The translations under genes were made by a program, and so were the position numbers. 60,355 nt of DNA from Smithella sp. (GTDB taxonomy: Bacteria; Desulfobacterota; Syntrophia; Syntrophales; Smithellaceae), in contig JAAYKU010000182.1 in assembly GCA_012522275.1 (NCBI GenBank), forward strand, positions 1 through 60,355, written 5' to 3'. Every line of letters starts with the position of its first letter. Within the stretch, counting starts at the first letter, position 1. Positions 17,512 to 26,312 of this stretch are shown here, piece by piece. The notes under the pieces were generated by a model. The model had not been told where the DNA came from, ran no database searches, and saw only the letters and a program-made list of their open reading frames with translations.

Positions 17512-18831
17512 ATGAGAAAAGTTGGTCTTTACGTAACGCTTGCGATAGTCGTTGTTCTGGCTGCGACACTGGGATGGCTTTATTTTACAGATCGGCTGGA
17601 AAGAGAAAAACCGGTCATTAAACTGAATCAGGATATCTCCGCCATCGGCAGGCAAAAAGACATCGGAATTACTTTCACAGACCGCAAAAGCGGTCTGGCG
17701 AAACTGTCGGTTGAAATCATTCAGGATGAAAAATCATACCCGGTATCCAAAGAAACCATCGCCCGCCGGGGCGAGAGGGAAAAAATATTAAAGCTCACCG
17801 TCAACACAGAGGAATTAAAGCTGAAAAACGGTCCGGCCGTCATCCGGATGAGCGCGGCCGACCACTCTGTTTTCAAAAATGAAACGATCCTGGCTGCACA
17901 GGTCAAAATTGACACTGTCCCCCCGCAGATTTACATCCTCAACCCCGTCAACTATATAAACCAGGGGGGAACGGGATTCATCACTTACCGTACATCAAAG
18001 CCGGCCGCTCTTACAGGGGTTTATGTGGACGACATTTTTTTTCAGGGCTACACCACGCTGATCAACAACAGGCCCGTATCGAGCGTATATTTCGCTGTCG
18101 GCCCGGATTCATCGGGGGCAAAGACCAGGATAACTGTTTTCGTCCGGGATGATGCAGGTAATGAAACCACAAGTCTCCTGCCTTTTACGTTGAAACAAAA
18201 GAAATTTCGCTCCGACAAGGTCAATTTAAGCGACACGTTCTTGCAGAAAATCGTGCCTGAATTTCAGGCGACAAACTCTCACCTGCAGGGGAAAACACCA
18301 TCTGAAGTTTTTGCCTACGTCAACAGGCAGCTTCGCGAAGACAATGACAGGACCATTCGGCGGGTCTGCGCCAAATCCATCAACAAAAGGCTCTGGGATG
18401 GAGCCTTTCTGCGGATGCGCAACGCCAAACCTACAGCCTTGTTCGGCGACCGGCGCACCTATCTGGCAAACGGCGCGGCACTGGGCGATTCGGTGCATTT
18501 GGGCGTTGACCTGGCCTCGACCGCCGGCGCGCCCATTGAAGCCGCCAATAATGGAATCATCATCTTTGCCGGCCCCCTGGGGATATATGGAAATGCCGTC
18601 ATCATCGACCATGGTCAGGGGCTGTTCAGCCTGTACGGACACTTGTCCTCCATTGAAACAGAAGTCGGCGCACAGGTGCGTAAAGAGGAAAGGATCGGTT
18701 TTTCGGGACTTACCGGCCTGGCCGGCGGTGATCACCTGCATTTCAGTGTGATGATCGGCGGACATTTCGTCAATCCCGTGGAATGGTGGGATCCTCACTG
18801 GATTCAGGACAATGTTTTAGCAAAGATGTGA
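17512..18831 (+). CDS. M23-family peptidase with N-terminal membrane anchor
   Basis: About 439 residues. An N-terminal hydrophobic helix (YVTLAIVVVLAATLGWLYF) anchors or exports the protein. A region of beta-rich repeats follows (about 40-235), and a C-terminal LytM/M23 domain has HLGVDLAST (first zinc ligands), GLFSLYGHLS and GDHLHFSV, the last giving the HxH pair. All expected catalytic residues are present, so it is probably an active cell-wall endopeptidase in the periplasm. ATG 17512 is chosen because AAGGAG (17499-17504) is seven bases away; the in-frame ATG at 17506 is too close. Divergent from coaBC, convergent with rapZ. Confidence 0.9.
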   Translation: MRKVGLYVTLAIVVVLAATLGWLYFTDRLEREKPVIKLNQDISAIGRQKDIGITFTDRKSGLAKLSVEIIQDEKSYPVSKETIARRGEREKILKLTVNTEELKLKNGPAVIRMSAADHSVFKNETILAAQVKIDTVPPQIYILNPVNYINQGGTGFITYRTSKPAALTGVYVDDIFFQGYTTLINNRPVSSVYFAVGPDSSGAKTRITVFVRDDAGNETTSLLPFTLKQKKFRSDKVNLSDTFLQKIVPEFQATNSHLQGKTPSEVFAYVNRQLREDNDRTIRRVCAKSINKRLWDGAFLRMRNAKPTALFGDRRTYLANGAALGDSVHLGVDLASTAGAPIEAANNGIIIFAGPLGIYGNAVIIDHGQGLFSLYGHLSSIETEVGAQVRKEERIGFSGLTGLAGGDHLHFSVMIGGHFVNPVEWWDPHWIQDNVLAKM

Positions 18832-18857
18832 TGTCAGGACAGGTGCTGTGGGTGTCG

Positions 18858-19724
18858 TCAGCTTTTGCTGATATCCCGGTGGGTGGCGTGTACAACGTAT
18901 TTCATTTCCTGTAGGTGTGAGGTGAACTGATTGGCCATTACCACGGATCTGTGCCGTCCACCGGTGCACCCGACGGCGATATTGAGACGGACTTTTCCTT
19001 CTTTTGCATACAGGGGAATAAGAAAGTTCATCATATCCAGAGACCTCTTCAGAAATTCCTTGCTTTCCGGATTGTCCAGAACGTATTTTTCCACCGCTCC
19101 GTGATGACCGTTAAAACTCTTGAGACCTTCCACATAATACGGGTTGGGCAGAAATCTCACATCCATGACTATATCCGCATCGGCGGGCAGGCCGTAGCGG
19201 TATCCAAAAGATATCACACTTACAAACATCTTTTTCCGACTGGAAACAGAGTAATACTGCCGCTGAACTGCGTCTTTGAGTTGGTGGACGTTGGTCTGCG
19301 TGGTGTCTATGATCTTATCCGCCATCTGCCTGAGCGGTGAAAGTTTTTCCACCTCCTTGCGAATTCCGTCCATGATGGAGCTTTTCGCGGACAGCGGGTG
19401 GTTGCGCCTTGTTTCACTAAAACGACGCAGCAGAGATTCTTCGGTGGCCTCGAGAAAAAGGATTTCAATTTTGTATCCCTTTTCTTTTAGTCCTTTGAAG
19501 ATATTTTTATATTTATCGAGAAAGCTCTTCTGGCGCAAATCCATGACCATCGCCACCTTTTTTATCTCCGGCGAGGACTGGACGGTAAGGGAAAGCAGCT
19601 TCGGCAATAAAACAACCGGCAGGTTGTCCACGCAAAAAAAACCGACGTCTTCCAGCGCGCGAAGAGCCGTGCTTTTACCGGATCCGGACAAACCGGTAAT
19701 GATCACCACGCGAAGGTTTTTCAA
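18858..19724 (-). CDS. rapZ: RNase adapter / nucleotide-binding protein RapZ
   Basis: Predicted 288-residue RapZ (YvcJ/YhbJ) protein. Walker A GLSGSGKS (11-18) is followed by the family motif [14 protein letters not shown], and the C-terminal domain has the conserved [25 protein letters not shown] and [13 protein letters not shown] segments. In E. coli it controls GlmZ decay and amino-sugar synthesis; here it closes the rpoN-hpf-ptsN-hprK series, six bases after hprK, the usual position. Length is normal. Confidence 0.96.
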   Translation of the reverse strand: MKNLRVVIITGLSGSGKSTALRALEDVGFFCVDNLPVVLLPKLLSLTVQSSPEIKKVAMVMDLRQKSFLDKYKNIFKGLKEKGYKIEILFLEATEESLLRRFSETRRNHPLSAKSSIMDGIRKEVEKLSPLRQMADKIIDTTQTNVHQLKDAVQRQYYSVSSRKKMFVSVISFGYRYGLPADADIVMDVRFLPNPYYVEGLKSFNGHHGAVEKYVLDNPESKEFLKRSLDMMNFLIPLYAKEGKVRLNIAVGCTGGRHRSVVMANQFTSHLQEMKYVVHATHRDISKS

Positions 19725-19730
19725 TTGCTT

Positions 19731-20624
19731 TTACCTTTCAAGAGTTTGTAGTGCCCTGATTAACATATTTTTGTCAAAAAAACTACCGTCGGGAACGCGG
19801 ACACACACGCGCGGCAGAGATTTGCCCATAATAATTTTTCTGCCGGCGGAAAAGCCGCAAGCTTCATTACCGGCTTGTATCACATCTATAATGCCGCCCA
19901 ACTCAGCCTTCCTTCTTATTCGCGCATATTTTAATGCAGAGCCTACAGGAACAATACCTGTTTCAGACGTATGCAGGTAATCTCTGACACGGGGGTGTCC
20001 GCCGGCCCACAGGCGGCCTTCGCTGTTTTTTCTTATCACTACCGTGTCGTCAGCGATCCAGCAGCCTCCGGTGCGCATCAAATGCATAACGGCGGTTGTT
20101 TTTCCTATTCCGCTGGGCCCCGTGACAAGCACAGCTTTTCCCTGATGTCCGAAGGCAACTGCGTGCAATGTGATGCGGCCTTGGAATTTTTCCTGAATAA
20201 CCGCGCAAAGCCTGCCCTCCAGAGTGCTCTCATGGAGGGTCGAAAGCATCACCGGGAGACGATGGCGCAAAAACTCATTTTTAAGCTCATCAGAGGGCCC
20301 CTTACACCGGGCAAATATCACCGCTGCTGCTTTGGAGGAAGCGAGATTAAGAATATAATCCCGGCAGCGTGCCGGCTGGACAGACGCAAGCCTTTCGCGA
20401 ACCCGGGGGGACAAAATCACAATCGTGCCGATGTTGTGGCGCCCCCTTGTGATGTAATTTTGGGTTTTCACATGAGGCCCCACCACCTTGCCTTCCCAGC
20501 CCAAAGGAGCGTGAGTTTCGTAAATGCCCAGCATTATTAACCGGCCATGCAAAATTTTTTTGAGTGTTATTGAGCGGCAAAGCTGAGTGCTTGAATCAGG
20601 CCAGACAGGTTTCATCTTGCTCAA
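19731..20624 (-). CDS. hprK: HprK-like kinase/phosphorylase with divergent signature
   Basis: Up to 297 residues from TTG 20624 (ATG at 20615 is also possible). A DRTGG-like N-terminal domain is followed by the kinase core: TLHAV with the conserved His (about 154), P-loop GPSGIGKT (169-176) and ADD (191-193). These match HPr kinase/phosphorylase, which phosphorylates HPr at Ser46 or dephosphorylates it. However, the family signature EIRGxGIxxV is replaced by HTSETGIVPV, and the C-terminal part is shortened and altered. It overlaps ptsN by about 20-30 bases. It may act on a different PTS protein or be partly inactive; HPr and EI genes are not in the window. Confidence 0.8.
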   Translation of the reverse strand: MSKMKPVWPDSSTQLCRSITLKKILHGRLIMLGIYETHAPLGWEGKVVGPHVKTQNYITRGRHNIGTIVILSPRVRERLASVQPARCRDYILNLASSKAAAVIFARCKGPSDELKNEFLRHRLPVMLSTLHESTLEGRLCAVIQEKFQGRITLHAVAFGHQGKAVLVTGPSGIGKTTAVMHLMRTGGCWIADDTVVIRKNSEGRLWAGGHPRVRDYLHTSETGIVPVGSALKYARIRRKAELGGIIDVIQAGNEACGFSAGRKIIMGKSLPRVCVRVPDGSFFDKNMLIRALQTLER

Positions 20625-21063
20625 CGATCGCTTTATATAAATCGTTTCGGGTTTCAGCCTCGAGAAGTGTCTTGCGGAAATTGGGGGTTTTCAGCATTTT
20701 GGAAATCCGCGCCAGCGCCTTAAGGTGCTGTCCGGTAGAGCCTTCCGGCGCCAGCAGGAGAAAAAAAAGATGCACCGGCTTACCGTCGATGGCATCAAAG
20801 TCAATGCCCTTTTTGCTGCGCCCAAAAGCGACGACCAGCTCCTGCAGGTCGGATACTTTACCGTGTGGAATGGCCACTCCTTCTCCGATACCGGTCGATC
20901 CCAGCTTTTCCCGCTGCAGCAGCACATCAATTGCTTTAGCCGAATCGATCTTCAGACCGCTTTCGATCATCACCTCGATCAATTCCCCCAGCACATCTCT
21001 TTTGTTGCTGGAGGCAAGGCTCTCTACGAGAAATTCTGTTTTGAATATCTGATCCAGTCGCAT
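20596..21063 (-). CDS. ptsN: Nitrogen-regulatory PTS IIA protein (EIIA-Ntr)
   Basis: Predicted 155-residue EIIA of the fructose/nitrogen family. The phospho-acceptor His is at about 67 in GEGVAIPHGKV; the FGRSKKGIDFDAIDGKPVHLFFLLLAPEG block is characteristic. It is the terminal phospho-acceptor of the nitrogen PTS and a regulator, not a sugar transporter component. Placed between hpf and hprK as in many proteobacteria. A 15-bp perfect hairpin separates it from hpf, so part of its expression may depend on readthrough or processing. A second EIIA domain in this window is fused to the dehydrogenase at 56.9-58.6 kb. Confidence 0.95.
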   Translation of the reverse strand: MRLDQIFKTEFLVESLASSNKRDVLGELIEVMIESGLKIDSAKAIDVLLQREKLGSTGIGEGVAIPHGKVSDLQELVVAFGRSKKGIDFDAIDGKPVHLFFLLLAPEGSTGQHLKALARISKMLKTPNFRKTLLEAETRNDLYKAIVEQDETCLA

Positions 21064-21101
21064 GCCAAGCCTGACCCTGAAATTTGAAACTGTTCAATAA
21101 A

Positions 21102-21133
21102 ATTCTATCCACATCATCTGATGTGGATAGAAT
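21102..21133 (-). terminator. Perfect 15-bp hairpin between hpf and ptsN
   Basis: ATTCTATCCACATCA (21102-21116), loop TC, then TGATGTGGATAGAAT (21119-21133), a perfect stem. On the minus strand the next bases are TTTATT, so it can act as a leaky intrinsic terminator or a processing/stability hairpin that sets ptsN-hprK-rapZ below hpf. Confidence 0.65.
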
Positions 21134-21171
21134 ACTTAAAATCTATGCAACCGCAGAAAAATAGCGGTAAG

Positions 21172-21705
21172 TTAACTGTTTGTCTCGATATGACCGAAAC
21201 TGCCGTCATCGAGTCGATGAACCACGCTGACCTTATCTGACAGAGTGTCCCGGTAGACAAGAAAACGGGCCTTGCTCTCCTCCAGCTCGAGAATCGCTTC
21301 CTCCAGTGACATCGGCTTTAAGACGATTTTTCTTGTTTCCACTACTTTTGCAGTACCTTCGTCATCACCTTCCGTCCCTTCAGCATTTTTTTCACCCGCG
21401 TGACGGATACTCGCCGGCTTATGCTGCCTGTTCTTTTCCCGTTGTTTTTTAAGCTGTTTTTCGATTTTATCAATACAGTTGTCTACGGCCTGGTGAATAT
21501 CTTTTGCTTCTTCCCTGGCGTTAACATTCCAGCCGTTGGCGCTTAAATTTATCTCTACGACATTTCTGAATTTTTCAGTGGAAAGGACAATATGTGCTTC
21601 GGCGGGCGTGTCTAGATATTTTTTTAATTTGGCAATGCGTTCCTCAACGTAAGTTTTTTGCCAGTTCTCACCGTCACCAGTCCTGAACGTCACAGAAATA
21701 TTCAT
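21172..21705 (-). CDS. hpf: Ribosome hibernation promoting factor, long form
   Basis: Predicted 177 residues. The N-terminal S30AE/YfiA domain (1-100) is followed by a charged linker and the C-terminal dimerisation domain (IVLKPMSLEEAILELEESKARFLVYRDTLSDKVSVVHRLDDG). The long form causes 100S ribosome dimers by itself. Located after rpoN, as in the standard rpoN-hpf-ptsN arrangement, but with a 146-base gap and its own promoter. Ribosome binding site GGGAGG precedes the ATG. Confidence 0.95.
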   Translation of the reverse strand: MNISVTFRTGDGENWQKTYVEERIAKLKKYLDTPAEAHIVLSTEKFRNVVEINLSANGWNVNAREEAKDIHQAVDNCIDKIEKQLKKQREKNRQHKPASIRHAGEKNAEGTEGDDEGTAKVVETRKIVLKPMSLEEAILELEESKARFLVYRDTLSDKVSVVHRLDDGSFGHIETNS

Positions 21706-21771
21706 TCTTTTACCTCCCTGTTTGAATAGTGCAGCCGCTTTTTCCGTTCATTCCGGCAGCAAAGGTTAAGT

Positions 21772-21800
21772 CGTATAGTAGCGTCCAAACCAAATGTCAA
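21772..21800 (-). promoter_or_regulatory. Sigma-70 type promoter of hpf
   Basis: On the minus strand a perfect -35 TTGACA (21795-21800), a 17-base spacer and -10 TATACG (21772-21777). Lies in the rpoN-hpf gap and gives hpf a start independent of rpoN. Confidence 0.5.
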
Positions 21801-21851
21801 CCGGAATCTCGCACTGTGCCATAAATAAATCGCCACCTTGCGCTATTGACT

Positions 21852-23321
21852 TTAAAAATATTGCTTCCGTTTGGACGAGGACAATATCCCCATCATTTCA
21901 CGGTATTTGGCAACTGTACGCCTTGCTATATCAATTCCTTTGGCATGGAGCAGATCAACAATTTCAAAATCGCTGTAGGGCTTTTTGGGATCCTCCCCGG
22001 CAATGATATTGCTGATTTCCGCTTTCACGCTTTTTGAGGCTATGCTTTCGCCGGAGGTTTTCTGTATCGAGCTGCCGAAGAAATATTTCATTTCAAAAAT
22101 ACCGCGGTGCGAGTGCATATACTTGTTGGTCACCACGCGGCTGATGGTCGATTCATGCATCTCCACGTCATCCGCCACATTTCTCAGGACCAGCGGTTTG
22201 AGGTGCTTGATTCCTCTGTCAAAAAAATCCTTCTGGTGCTTAACGATGCTTTCGGCGACTTTATAAATGGTTTTCTGCCTCTGTTGAATGCTTTTTATCA
22301 GCCAGGTGGCGGACTGCACCTTGTCGCGAATGTACTTTTTACCGTCTTCCTCTTCCTCACCGCGTCCGCCGACACCGGCCATGATTTCGCGATAGAAATT
22401 GCTGATTCTCAAACGGGGCATGCCGTCGTCATTGAGAACTATTTTATAATCGTCGCCGGATTTCACCACGTACACATCGGGAATGATAGTCTGAACTTTC
22501 TCTTCCGAATAAACAGCCCCGGGGCGCGGGTCCATTTTGCTGATGAGCATGACCGCGGCTTCTACGTCACGCAGGGGAACTTTCAGCCTTCTGGCAATGT
22601 GTACATAATTTTTCAGCTCAAGCTCCTTGAGATGGTCCCGGATAATGACCTCCAGAAGCGGATTTTCCTGCGCCATCATACCGGCTTGTATCAGCAGACA
22701 TTCCTGAAGGTTACGCGCGGCCACGCCGGGAGGGTCAAACTCCTGAACCTTTTCCAGAACCTCTTCCACGTACTCCCGAGTGACATTTTCCAGACCGGCA
22801 ATTTCCGCCACGGTCGCACACAGATAACCATTGTGATCAAGGTTGCCGATAATCTGAGCCCCGACACGCACTTCTTCATCGTCAAAGGGTGAGAGCTTCA
22901 TCTGCCACATCAGGTGTTCGGTCAGAGAAGGACTCTGCGTCAGAATATTTTCCAGCGTCGGGGGCTCACCGTCTGCTCTGTTGTAGGAAACGCCGACCGG
23001 CCCGTAGTCCTCCAGGTAATTATTCCAGTCGAACTCCTCGCGACCGTCCCCCTCACCGGTCAGCTCCGCCGTATGCTCCGGCGCCTTGCTCTCTTCTTTT
23101 TCTATGGATTGAACATCGTCGCCCGCCTCGGCGCTTATCTCTTCCGGCGTGCTCTCATCTTGCGCAACTTCTTCCAAAAGAGGATTCTCTTCCATCTCCT
23201 GGTTGATTGTGTCAACCAGCTCCTGGCGCGACAGTATCAGAAGCTTGATCGCCTGCTGCAGTTGAGGCGTCATAATCAGCTGCTGAGAGAGCTTCAAATT
23301 CTGTTTTAATTCGAAAGCCAT
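21852..23321 (-). CDS. rpoN: RNA polymerase sigma-54 factor
   Basis: Predicted 489-residue sigma-54. The N-terminal activator-interacting region is Gln/Leu-rich (LKQNLKLSQQLIMTPQLQQAIKLL), followed by an acidic linker (about 55-100), the core-binding domain (FDDEEVRVGAQIIGNLDHNGYL), the helix-turn-helix region, and the C-terminal RpoN box ARRTVAKYRE that reads the -24 element. Length is typical. Sits directly after lptB with 27 bases between. I found no convincing -24/-12 promoter in the intergenic regions of this window. Confidence 0.98.
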   Translation of the reverse strand: MAFELKQNLKLSQQLIMTPQLQQAIKLLILSRQELVDTINQEMEENPLLEEVAQDESTPEEISAEAGDDVQSIEKEESKAPEHTAELTGEGDGREEFDWNNYLEDYGPVGVSYNRADGEPPTLENILTQSPSLTEHLMWQMKLSPFDDEEVRVGAQIIGNLDHNGYLCATVAEIAGLENVTREYVEEVLEKVQEFDPPGVAARNLQECLLIQAGMMAQENPLLEVIIRDHLKELELKNYVHIARRLKVPLRDVEAAVMLISKMDPRPGAVYSEEKVQTIIPDVYVVKSGDDYKIVLNDDGMPRLRISNFYREIMAGVGGRGEEEEDGKKYIRDKVQSATWLIKSIQQRQKTIYKVAESIVKHQKDFFDRGIKHLKPLVLRNVADDVEMHESTISRVVTNKYMHSHRGIFEMKYFFGSSIQKTSGESIASKSVKAEISNIIAGEDPKKPYSDFEIVDLLHAKGIDIARRTVAKYREMMGILSSSKRKQYF

Positions 23322-23348
23322 GTCCTACCGTCGCAATTGTAAAAGTTC

Positions 23349-24071
23349 TTACAGACAGAAATCCTCGCCGAAATATATTTTTCTGGCCAGCTCGCTTTGA
23401 GCGATCACTTCCGGCTCGCCTTGCACAAGGATCGTTCCCTCATTGACAATGTAAGCCCGGCCGCAGCAACAGAGTGTTTCCCTTACATTGTGGTCGGAAA
23501 TGATAATCCCGATTCCTTTGTTTTTCAGCTTTTCAATTATCTTCTGTATATCCGCCACCGCCAGCGGGTCGATGCCGGCAAAAGGTTCGTCCAGAAGGAT
23601 GTACTTCGGCGATGTGACCAGCGCCCGCGTGATTTCCACCCTTCTTCTTTCTCCGCCGGAAAGCGAATAGGCGTAATTTTTTGCCAAAGCGCTCAAATCC
23701 AGCTCGCCCAAAAGTTCTTTGAGTCTTTGCTGCCTTTCACCCGCACTTATATCAAGTGTTTCCAGAATAGCCAATATGTTTTCTTCCACTGTCAGTTTCC
23801 GGAAAACAGACGGCTCCTGCGGAAGATAATTCAGCCCCCGGCGCGCCCGTTTATACATCGGAAAGCCGCTGATATCCTCGCCGTCGAGAAAAATCGCCCC
23901 CCCGTCCGGTTTGATCAGGCCGACAATCATGTAAAATGTCGTCGTCTTTCCCGCTCCGTTGGGCCCCAGAAGACCGACGACCTCCCCCGGCGAAATGGTC
24001 AGGTCGATCTGATTGACCACTTTGCGTTTATTGTAAATTTTAATTAAGCCCTTGGCCTCTAAATGACTCAT
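23349..24071 (-). CDS. lptB: LPS export ABC transporter ATP-binding protein
   Basis: Predicted 240 residues. Walker A GPNGAGKT (36-43), signature LSGGERRRVEI (about 138), Walker B YILLDEPFAGIDP and the H-loop ISDHNVRETL match LptB. It powers the LptB2FG complex that extracts LPS from the inner membrane and passes it to LptC and LptA. The start overlaps the lptA stop by four bases. Confidence 0.97.
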   Translation of the reverse strand: MSHLEAKGLIKIYNKRKVVNQIDLTISPGEVVGLLGPNGAGKTTTFYMIVGLIKPDGGAIFLDGEDISGFPMYKRARRGLNYLPQEPSVFRKLTVEENILAILETLDISAGERQQRLKELLGELDLSALAKNYAYSLSGGERRRVEITRALVTSPKYILLDEPFAGIDPLAVADIQKIIEKLKNKGIGIIISDHNVRETLCCCGRAYIVNEGTILVQGEPEVIAQSELARKIYFGEDFCL

Positions 24072-24661
24072 TTGCCTTTAGCATCCTGACTGTTAACCGG
24101 TGCCGGATTATTTTTCCCCTGCGGGTGAATGATTGCCGTAACTCTTTGCGCATCCTCCCCTTCGCATTTGACCACCTCGCCGCGATTTTCATTGACGTAA
24201 ATAATAACCTTGCACCCACTGACCGTATTTTCCCCCTGCTTCAAAACCGGCCGTCCCGTCATCACAAACCGTGCGGCTGCGTGGCTATAAACCGCCTCTT
24301 CACCCGTTGCCGAAAGATCTTTTTGTGTGATAATGACATTGCCCCCGGCTTCGATTCTGTCAAGATCACCCGCCGTCTGAAGTTCCCTGCCGGCGACCTT
24401 TTCCGTCTTTCCTTCCGCTCTTTTATAATAAACTGTGAGACGATCTGTTTTCAAGGTAATGTCACCTTGCCGGGCGACGGCGTTACCCGAAAAAACAATC
24501 GTCTTTTTTTCCTGATAGGCCTCCATTTTGTCGGCGACAATTTCAATCGGCTCATTTTTTCGCAGCGCCTGATTGCGCTCCGCAATCATATCTGTCTGCG
24601 CGGATGCATGCGACGCAAGAAGAATCAGACAGACAAAAAAATATATCACTTTTATTTTCAT
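24068..24661 (-). CDS. lptA: Periplasmic LPS transport protein LptA
   Basis: Predicted 197 residues with a signal peptide (about 1-21, ending ASA) and an OstA-type beta-jellyroll: PIEIVADKMEAYQEKKTIVFSGNAVARQGD and similar strands. LptA filaments bridge LptC and LptD across the periplasm. Between lptC (12-base gap) and lptB (4-base overlap). Confidence 0.93.
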   Translation of the reverse strand: MKIKVIYFFVCLILLASHASAQTDMIAERNQALRKNEPIEIVADKMEAYQEKKTIVFSGNAVARQGDITLKTDRLTVYYKRAEGKTEKVAGRELQTAGDLDRIEAGGNVIITQKDLSATGEEAVYSHAAARFVMTGRPVLKQGENTVSGCKVIIYVNENRGEVVKCEGEDAQRVTAIIHPQGKNNPAPVNSQDAKGK

Positions 24662-24673
24662 AAATTTCTCTGC

Positions 24674-25228
24674 TTACCTGATGCTGGCTTTGACGCCGGA
24701 AGAGAGGGCGAGCTCCCCTTTGTCAATAAAAATGGACAGACCAGCACCCTGAACCCTGATCCTTTCACTTTCCATGACAACAGGCGCATCCGTATAGATT
24801 TTTTTCATCGAGTCACTGTATTTCAGATAATCAGTGGAAAATTTTTCTCCTGAGTCCGCCGTGATCACCACGTGGCCTGTGATCTCCAAATCCTTTTTAT
24901 CCGTGAGCATCTCCCCGCGGTCACCTGTCATGACAAATACCTTACCGTCGGGTGCCGTCAACTTCACCCAAACCTGATCGAATATTGCAAGGTTATGTTT
25001 TTTTTCATATTGAGCCGTATTTGATTTGACTTCCCAGCGCATATTGTCCCGGCCCACCTCCGTAAAAACAAAATTTTCAATGCGCACATCCGCCTCGCCA
25101 GGCAATATTTTAATGATATTGGCTTTCTTTCCACCTGTGCCATCCAGTACAAGGAAAGCCAGAAATGCCCCCAGTGAAATAACCGCCAGGATCAGAATTA
25201 TCAATTTTTTTTTCTTATTCAGCTTCAT
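24674..25228 (-). CDS. lptC: LPS export protein LptC
   Basis: About 184 residues from ATG 25228 (MKLNKKKKLIILILAV...), chosen because it puts one transmembrane helix at the N-terminus as in LptC; the open frame continues upstream without homology. The periplasmic part is a beta-jellyroll with NFVFTEVGRDNMRWEVKSNTAQYEKKHNLAIFDQV and VVITADSGEKFSTDYLKYSDSMKKIYTDAPV, typical of the family. LptC receives LPS from LptB2FG. The ribosome binding site is weak. Confidence 0.88.
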   Translation of the reverse strand: MKLNKKKKLIILILAVISLGAFLAFLVLDGTGGKKANIIKILPGEADVRIENFVFTEVGRDNMRWEVKSNTAQYEKKHNLAIFDQVWVKLTAPDGKVFVMTGDRGEMLTDKKDLEITGHVVITADSGEKFSTDYLKYSDSMKKIYTDAPVVMESERIRVQGAGLSIFIDKGELALSSGVKASIR

Positions 25229-25345
25229 CTTTACTTTCGGATCGGCAATTTTGTTGCCTCTTTGTCCTTCTATATCACCCGGCCCTGCCTGTGTAAAGCA
25301 ATTCGGAAACAAGGCGGCGACTTTGTAAAACGCTCGTACGTTGCG

Positions 25346-25669
25346 TTAAACGGAAAGGCGAAGACCTATCACACCTGTGACAATCAGGAGAAAAGACAAT
25401 ACTCTCATCATGGATGCCGGGTCATGAAACGCGAAAACACCGATGAGAAAAGTGCCGGCCGCACCGATCCCCGTCCAAACCACATAGGCTGTACCGATGG
25501 GAAGCTCTCTTTGCGCCAGCCACAAAAACACACCACTTAATGCCATACACACAGCCGCCATCAGTATGAAAGCGACACGGTGTGAAGTGGTCTGAGACAG
25601 TTTAAAACCAAGCGGCCAGCCGATTTCCAGGACACCCGCGATCAACAAATAAGTCCAGGCAAGTTTCAT
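25346..25669 (-). CDS. Small multidrug resistance (SMR) transporter, Gdx/SugE-like
   Basis: Predicted 107 residues with four transmembrane helices. The essential Glu lies in LIAGVLEIGWPLGFK of helix 1, and the ELPIGTAYVVWTGIGAAGT loop and second-helix pattern match the Gdx (guanidinium exporter, formerly SugE) branch more than EmrE. It exchanges a small cation for protons as an antiparallel dimer. It is inserted between kdsC and lptC, genes usually adjacent. No guanidine riboswitch fits the 26-base upstream gap. Confidence 0.88.
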   Translation of the reverse strand: MKLAWTYLLIAGVLEIGWPLGFKLSQTTSHRVAFILMAAVCMALSGVFLWLAQRELPIGTAYVVWTGIGAAGTFLIGVFAFHDPASMMRVLSFLLIVTGVIGLRLSV

Positions 25670-25695
25670 CTTAATTTCCGTTACAGCTAAACAAT

Positions 25696-26241
25696 TTATT
25701 TGAGTGCAAATTCCGTAAATTCATAACGGGCGGCCACCTCCGGCCAGAAGCCCTGTGCAACAAGCAGCAGTTCGCAGATTTCACGCACTGCGCCGCGCCC
25801 TCCCTTGTTGACGGTTACATAATCCGCGATTTTTTTGACCATTTCGTCCGCGTCGGCGACGGCAACCGCAAAACCCGCCATTTTCAATACCGGGATGTCA
25901 ACAATATCATCTCCTGCATAGGCTACATCATCCGGCAAGAGATTGTTTTTGTGCAGGATCTGCCCGAAGATCTCCTTCTTGTTGAGCGCTCCCTGGTAAA
26001 CTTCAGTTATTTTCAAGTCGCGCGCCCGGTGTTCCACCACCGGGGAAGTTCTCCCGGTAAGAATGGACACGCTGATTCCGTGGCGCTGCACCAGAACCAG
26101 TCCGTGCCCGTCGCGAACATTGAAAACCTTCGATTCGCGACCTTCAGAGTCCATGATGATGCCTCCGTCGGTCATCACCCCGTCTATGTCCAGCATCAGC
26201 ATTTTTATTTTTTTGAGCTTCTCCAGAATTTTGTTATCCAT
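25696..26241 (-). CDS. kdsC: KDO-8-phosphate phosphatase
   Basis: 181 residues from ATG 26241, supported by an AAGGA ribosome binding site; the longer frame upstream adds unrelated sequence. HAD motif I is LDIDGVMTDGG (Asp18, Asp20), followed by FNVRDGHGLVLVQRHGISVSILTGRTS and the C-terminal VAYAGDDIVDIPVLKMAGFAVAVADA. It hydrolyses KDO-8-phosphate to KDO for the LPS inner core. Follows kdsA by 71 bases. Confidence 0.95.
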   Translation of the reverse strand: MDNKILEKLKKIKMLMLDIDGVMTDGGIIMDSEGRESKVFNVRDGHGLVLVQRHGISVSILTGRTSPVVEHRARDLKITEVYQGALNKKEIFGQILHKNNLLPDDVAYAGDDIVDIPVLKMAGFAVAVADADEMVKKIADYVTVNKGGRGAVREICELLLVAQGFWPEVAARYEFTEFALK

Positions 26242-26312
26242 CTTGTTCCTTTTGAATTTCTTTTGGCTCACGATCCACACGCTCTGAGCGGTAAATCCTG
26301 ATTTGTAATCTG

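Noticed and set aside
21706-21851. Sigma-54 (-24/-12) promoter before hpf
   Set aside because: A TGGCAC is present, but the GC dinucleotide is not at the required 10-base spacing; a sigma-70 match fits better.
25670-25695. Guanidine riboswitch expected before a Gdx-like SMR gene
   Set aside because: Only 26 bases separate it from kdsC, too short for a riboswitch.
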